Origin: Ophioderma brevispina
Taxonomy: Eukaryota; Echinodermata; Ophiuroidea; Amphilepidida; Ophiodermatidae
Reading direction: 5' to 3'
DNA: 64,000 bases
Assembly (NCBI GenBank): GCA_023653785.1
Contig: JAMKCH010058417.1
Location: 62,001-126,000, forward strand
Made by a program: the position numbers and the translations under genes
In this document: positions 60,170-64,000 of the stretch, piece by piece
Layout: each line of letters opens with the position of its first letter
Position numbering within the stretch: position 1 is the first letter of the stretch
The notes under the pieces: model-generated
Databases searched by the model: none
The model's input: only the letters and a program-made list of their open reading frames with translations
What the model was told of the DNA's origin: nothing

Positions 60170-61230
60170 AAGGTGCGTTATGAGGATGAGGGCCCCCCAC
60201 TGTCGTCAAAGGTTTGTATGTTGGGTCCGTTAAGGAGCTGCTCTCGTTATAGTGGTGAGGTGCTTGTAGAGTCGCCACTCACATATGTATTGATCTATCG
60301 GATAATAATTCGTCCATGGGGGTTTGTGCTGTTAGTACGCTAGTGCGTTATATTGCATAGGATAAAGGTAGCTAGATCGAGAGGGCAAGAGGCCCTATAT
60401 GGGGGCTCATTAGAATGAAAACAATGGGGCCAGTGGGAGTTGGTTAGTGTAGAAGGGGTTGTTTGTGGTGGGGGGGGGGGGTTGTGTGACACGTGGGTAA
60501 CAATGAGCTGTGTCGGTGACAATGGGGGGTGTAAAACGAACATGGTGGAGGTTTCAGGGAAGGGCCGCTCGAGGGGGAGCCGACGCCGAGCTACAGCGTA
60601 GTGCCGAGACGTAAACAACAGCGGCGATGGGAAGAGCCCACGGGCGTCTGGGGGCGGTTGGCCCCGGGCCCCCAGGTCTGTTGGCGTGTTGGCGGCCAGC
60701 ATCGGTGGCGACAACTACACGGGGGGGGGAGCGAGGCCCGCGGGGGGTAGACGTACCGAGGCGAGATGGTCAGGCAAGGGAATAGCCGAGCGGACAGATG
60801 CAGAAGAGGAACTCCACCTCTGAGACCTTGAGACCAGGGACGGGGGTGGGTTTGATCTCGGAGGTCATATCTGACAATTAGGCGAGAGTCGGGACAGTGC
60901 ATAAAGAATAGCCGCACTGGGGGATTGCAAAGCAGGAATCCAATTACAGAGAGACGCTGCGGAAAAACGGCCGGAAAACACCGCGGACGCTAAAGCAGCA
61001 ATGGGGAGGAGAGAAGGCCCGGTGGGGCACAGAGGGTAGCGCGGACAGGCAGCAATCAATAAGCAACGAACAGAAAAGTGGCCGTTGAGCGTCAATTGCC
61101 TCACTAAGGCCAGAGTGGGTGTGGAAGGGGAAAATGGAGCACGTCCGGCGAAGCGAGAGCAAAGGCAAGGGGGGCCCGTGGGCGAAAAAGCAGCCCACGC
61201 GAATACGTCCGAGTCGCTGACGATTTTGTT
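60170..61230. other. Second GC-rich non-homologous block in copy 2
   Basis: Stands where copy 1 has about 52510-53395. Its edges still match (GGGGCTCATTAG at 60403 parallels 52663; TTTTGCGCAA at 61230 parallels 53400), while the interior is unrelated and GC-rich. Confidence 0.7.
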
Positions 61231-63056
61231 TTGCGCAAAACAAAATATGGAACCCAAGATCAGTGTTTTACGCATACTGTCACAGCAGAAAAATCGATCC
61301 TACACTGGAATAGATACCTTATAACCTTGACCCCCCCGGTTGACCCCTCTGCTTGACCCACAACAGCTTTCACTTTAAGTGGTTCCAAAAACCACAGGTA
61401 GAGTTGAAGCTTTGGACTTAGGCTCCAAATAAAATTTGGACCCAAAATTGATGGAAAAATATCACCTTTGACAGATTTTTCTAGACTTTCAACAATTATG
61501 CAGTGAATGTAAACAGTTTGAAACAACTTCTCAGCAAAAGTGAGACCAGAGTCTGTAAGTAATAGCCTGATTAGAGGTATTTGAAATGTCATCTCTTTAT
61601 CTGAATCAAACTGATACTTTCCGTTGCAGGACCTGAGATCTGATCCGTGAATGACATCTTGTGTTAAATGCATGAATCTCAGGTCGTGCTAGCAGACTTG
61701 GAGCGGATGACATCCGGAGTTAAACAAAATCTGCTTGGCAACGGCAGGAGACAACGTGCGTAATTCATGCGCGCTGCGCGCATATGTCATACGTGTGCTG
61801 AAGTTTAAGCACTTTGCGCAATTTTGTTTTCACCGCGATACGGGGATTCCCTAGGCTTCCCCTTTGTTTCACCGCGATGTGACAGCACCGCCCCTGGCTA
61901 TTAAGTGCAGGTGACCACCCATTTTTCATTTTTATCAAGTAGCTTCACTACACTAAGTCAACTATAATATCAAATTTAAAGTGCTTGTTTTCCGACGTCT
62001 TTGGGATTAACCGGAAGTACTATAAATTTTGATATCAGATGAAAGGTCCATATTTTCTCAGTGTTGTCCTTCGGGAATTTCAGCTTTCAAATCCATTCTT
62101 TCCCAATATATAGATAAATAACTGCCGTTTTAGTGGTTAACCATCAATATGAGCACTGTAGTGAATAGGGCGTTGCACTATGCATATCGTGGTTATCATC
62201 AAACCGCAAGGTCTGTTTCCCACGTACTTCATAGTCGGTGTGTACAAGTCAGGCTCCATATCAAGTAGAGAACACTATAGACAAAAATCGAACAAGGCAC
62301 CTTAAGGCTAGCTCTATGAAGAAATCCAGTGGCATAGTGAAAACCAAATTGATAAAAAACATATGCTTCCATTAAAATTAAAAATCTGCCTTATCAAGCA
62401 TGTCAACTGTTCATGTACTGTTTTCAACAAACATCAAATTATGTTGTGTGCGCATCGCGATCTACCACCAGTTCCAATTAATTGTAACTTGCCACCTATC
62501 CCTTTAATATTGGCATTTAGCTTGGCGTCGTTCAATCCCAGGCTATGATTTGAAGTTCATACATAAGGCTCAATGGTGCAATCATGTGAAGCCCTTACAC
62601 AATAGATGCTGCTTAAAAACTTACTGAAACACTTCTGCGCTAAATCAAGCATGTGGTTGATTATAGGTTTTCCCCCCCAACAGTAGGCATTCATCCCCCT
62701 GTATTACTCGCGTGACCGAAACCGCTGCCAACAGACTTGTGCGGGGGTTCTCACCAACTCTTGAATTATTTTGCGTTTTCCCCCTGAAAACAAAGCATGT
62801 GCAAAATAATGCTGCGACAGAATCATCCACTGCCATCCTTCAAATATAGCTTTGCATGATATCTTCTGTCACATTTCCGTAAACGGTATAGAGAAACATG
62901 TCTTTTTCTTTAAGGGCAAGTACCATCTATGGGGTGATTGTCAAGAAGTTTGGCCTCGTTGCTGCTGCAGTGTGCATGTCCTTTGAAATACACACGCGAA
63001 TAATCCTTGGCACTCGCACCACTTTCTGATGTCTCCGTAAAATATCTGAAAATATA

Positions 63057-63490
63057 CAGGTGAGGCAAAAACTGACCCGTTTGGTCGCCATTTTGAGTTT
63101 TTTCAATAAAATATATCTCACATATGTGGTATCAAATCGAAAAGCCTTTTCATATCTTTTAATTTACTGCAAAGATATTCCAATCGGTAAGTAACCGAGC
63201 TACATCCTTTTGAATCTGTGGTCCGCTTTCCCCCATCTCACAGATTCCCATTTGAACGCACGACTGGTTCATTTTAGTGTGCATCCGTGGACAGAGCAGA
63301 AAACCGACTACTTGATTCAACGACTGTAACTCGGTCTATACCTAACCCGATGTGAATGATCCTTGCAACAAATTACAGATAATGAACAAAGCTTTCCAAT
63401 GATACCACATATGTTAGATAATGTTTGCTTGAAAATTCAAAATGAAAAACATTAAAAAAAAAAAAGTCAAGTTTTTGTTTACTCACCCTG
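63057..63490. mobile_element. CAGGGTGAG-type MITE (Tc1/mariner-like), full length
   Basis: The left end CAGGTGAGGCAAAAACTGAC and the right end GTCAAGTTTTTGTTTACTCACCCTG (split: GTCAAGTTTTTG, TTTACTCACCCTG) are inverted repeats. ATACCACATATG near 63401 pairs with CACATATGTGGTAT near 63120. TA precedes the left end. The right part extends beyond the duplicated unit. Confidence 0.6.
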
Positions 63491-64000
63491 TGATTTTGAA
63501 TGAAAAGTGGAAGGAATCCTCCGCTCGCTGGTGATTGGTGGGATCACTTCGCCGATTGGATTTTACAAAGTTCAGATGATCAGCTGTTCAGGTCCATATT
63601 TGATATTTTCCAAATTTACCGTGTGACCAAATGCTATGGATTTTTAAGTTTTTAGCAGTCCTTTTTCCGTACGAAGTATATCATTTTTTTTTGCAATAAT
63701 ATCAAGTTATTAGAATTCTTTACATCTGAAAGAATACATATTTTTTTTCCCGAAGTAATTTTGTGCAAATTCTCCGCGGAAAATAAAAGAAATACTGTGG
63801 AAAATCTTTTCCATGGCAATGCTGTATCACCATCCCTCCCCTTGACTTTGACACTCTTGAGTTTTGACAATGAACGCAGCAACGCTTTGGGTTAGGTTTT
63901 CAACGCATTTTTTTCACTTTCTAGTGCGTTTTAAAGAAGTCGCTCTCTCATTTCAATAAATAAAGATCCTAAGGAGTATGTTGTTTGTGAGGATGTATAC
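63491..64000. other. No supported gene
   Basis: AT-rich, chance frames only. An AATAAATAAA stretch lies at 63956-63965 without an associated gene. Confidence 0.45.

Larger units (their letters stand above)
55709..63412 (+). repeat. 7.4 kb unit, copy 2 (indel-rich, probably low-quality sequence)
   Basis: Collinear with 48283-55708 but with very frequent one- and two-base insertions and deletions, often in homopolymers. Two long stretches (about 57590-58330 and 60170-61230) are GC-rich and do not match the AT-rich counterparts in copy 1. The frames in these stretches (up to 230 codons) show no protein homology I recognise and are not called. Confidence 0.8.

Noticed and set aside
60340..61275. 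Frames of 99-136 codons on the minus strand
   Set aside because: Same kind of GC-rich suspect block in copy 2. Not present in copy 1.

Overview
The window looks like AT-rich nuclear DNA of an animal, most likely a marine invertebrate, possibly a deuterostome such as an echinoderm, hemichordate or lancelet. The evidence is an intron-containing fibrinogen-related gene, DIRS-type, CR1-like and other non-LTR retrotransposon remnants, a tRNA-derived SINE, many small inverted-repeat transposons, and no bacterial-style operons. The species call is an inference only. Just one host gene segment is well supported: a complete fibrinogen-related (FReD) domain exon on the minus strand at 28168-28828. Almost everything else recognisable is mobile or repetitive DNA, and most open frames are chance frames.

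Layout. 0-5.5 kb: a SINE on the minus strand with a candidate target duplication, then a broken DIRS-like element (RNase H region, then tyrosine recombinase) and a broken LINE, both on the plus strand and both split by frameshifts. 6-15 kb: inverted-repeat elements, including a hAT-like MITE nested inside a TTAA-flanked MITE (7.1-8.1 kb), a Tc1-derived MITE nested inside a long-TIR element (11.3-13.2 kb), and a TTAA-type MITE (14.0-14.5 kb). 16.1-17.2 kb: a striking self-nested foldback structure carrying about 30 exact copies of the palindrome CAACGCGTTG. 18.8-26 kb: foldback elements, a CR1-like LINE 3' end on the minus strand (19.8-20.5 kb), two C/G-run-rich hAT-like MITEs, and two long-TIR elements flanked by TA. 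28.2-28.8 kb: the FReD exon. 30.4-32.0 kb: a decayed LINE with a visible YVDD motif. 34.8-35.3 kb: an inverted second copy of the 14 kb MITE. 35.7-41.4 kb: four different tandem arrays, including one dense in AGGTCA half-sites and one G4-prone minisatellite. 41.6-47.7 kb: two more hAT-like MITE copies, microsatellites and an interrupted 19-bp array.

48.28-63.41 kb is a head-to-tail duplication of a roughly 7.4 kb unit. The second copy is riddled with small indels and holds two GC-rich stretches that replace AT-rich sequence of the first copy. This pattern suggests an uncorrected haplotig or low-quality read sequence rather than a clean biological duplication. The longest frames in that area (for example 230 aa at 57.6-58.3 kb) lie in this suspect sequence and are not called as genes.

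No coordinated multi-gene system is visible. The most unusual structure is the CAACGCGTTG palindrome array; the most consequential practical observation is the suspect second copy of the 7.4 kb unit.
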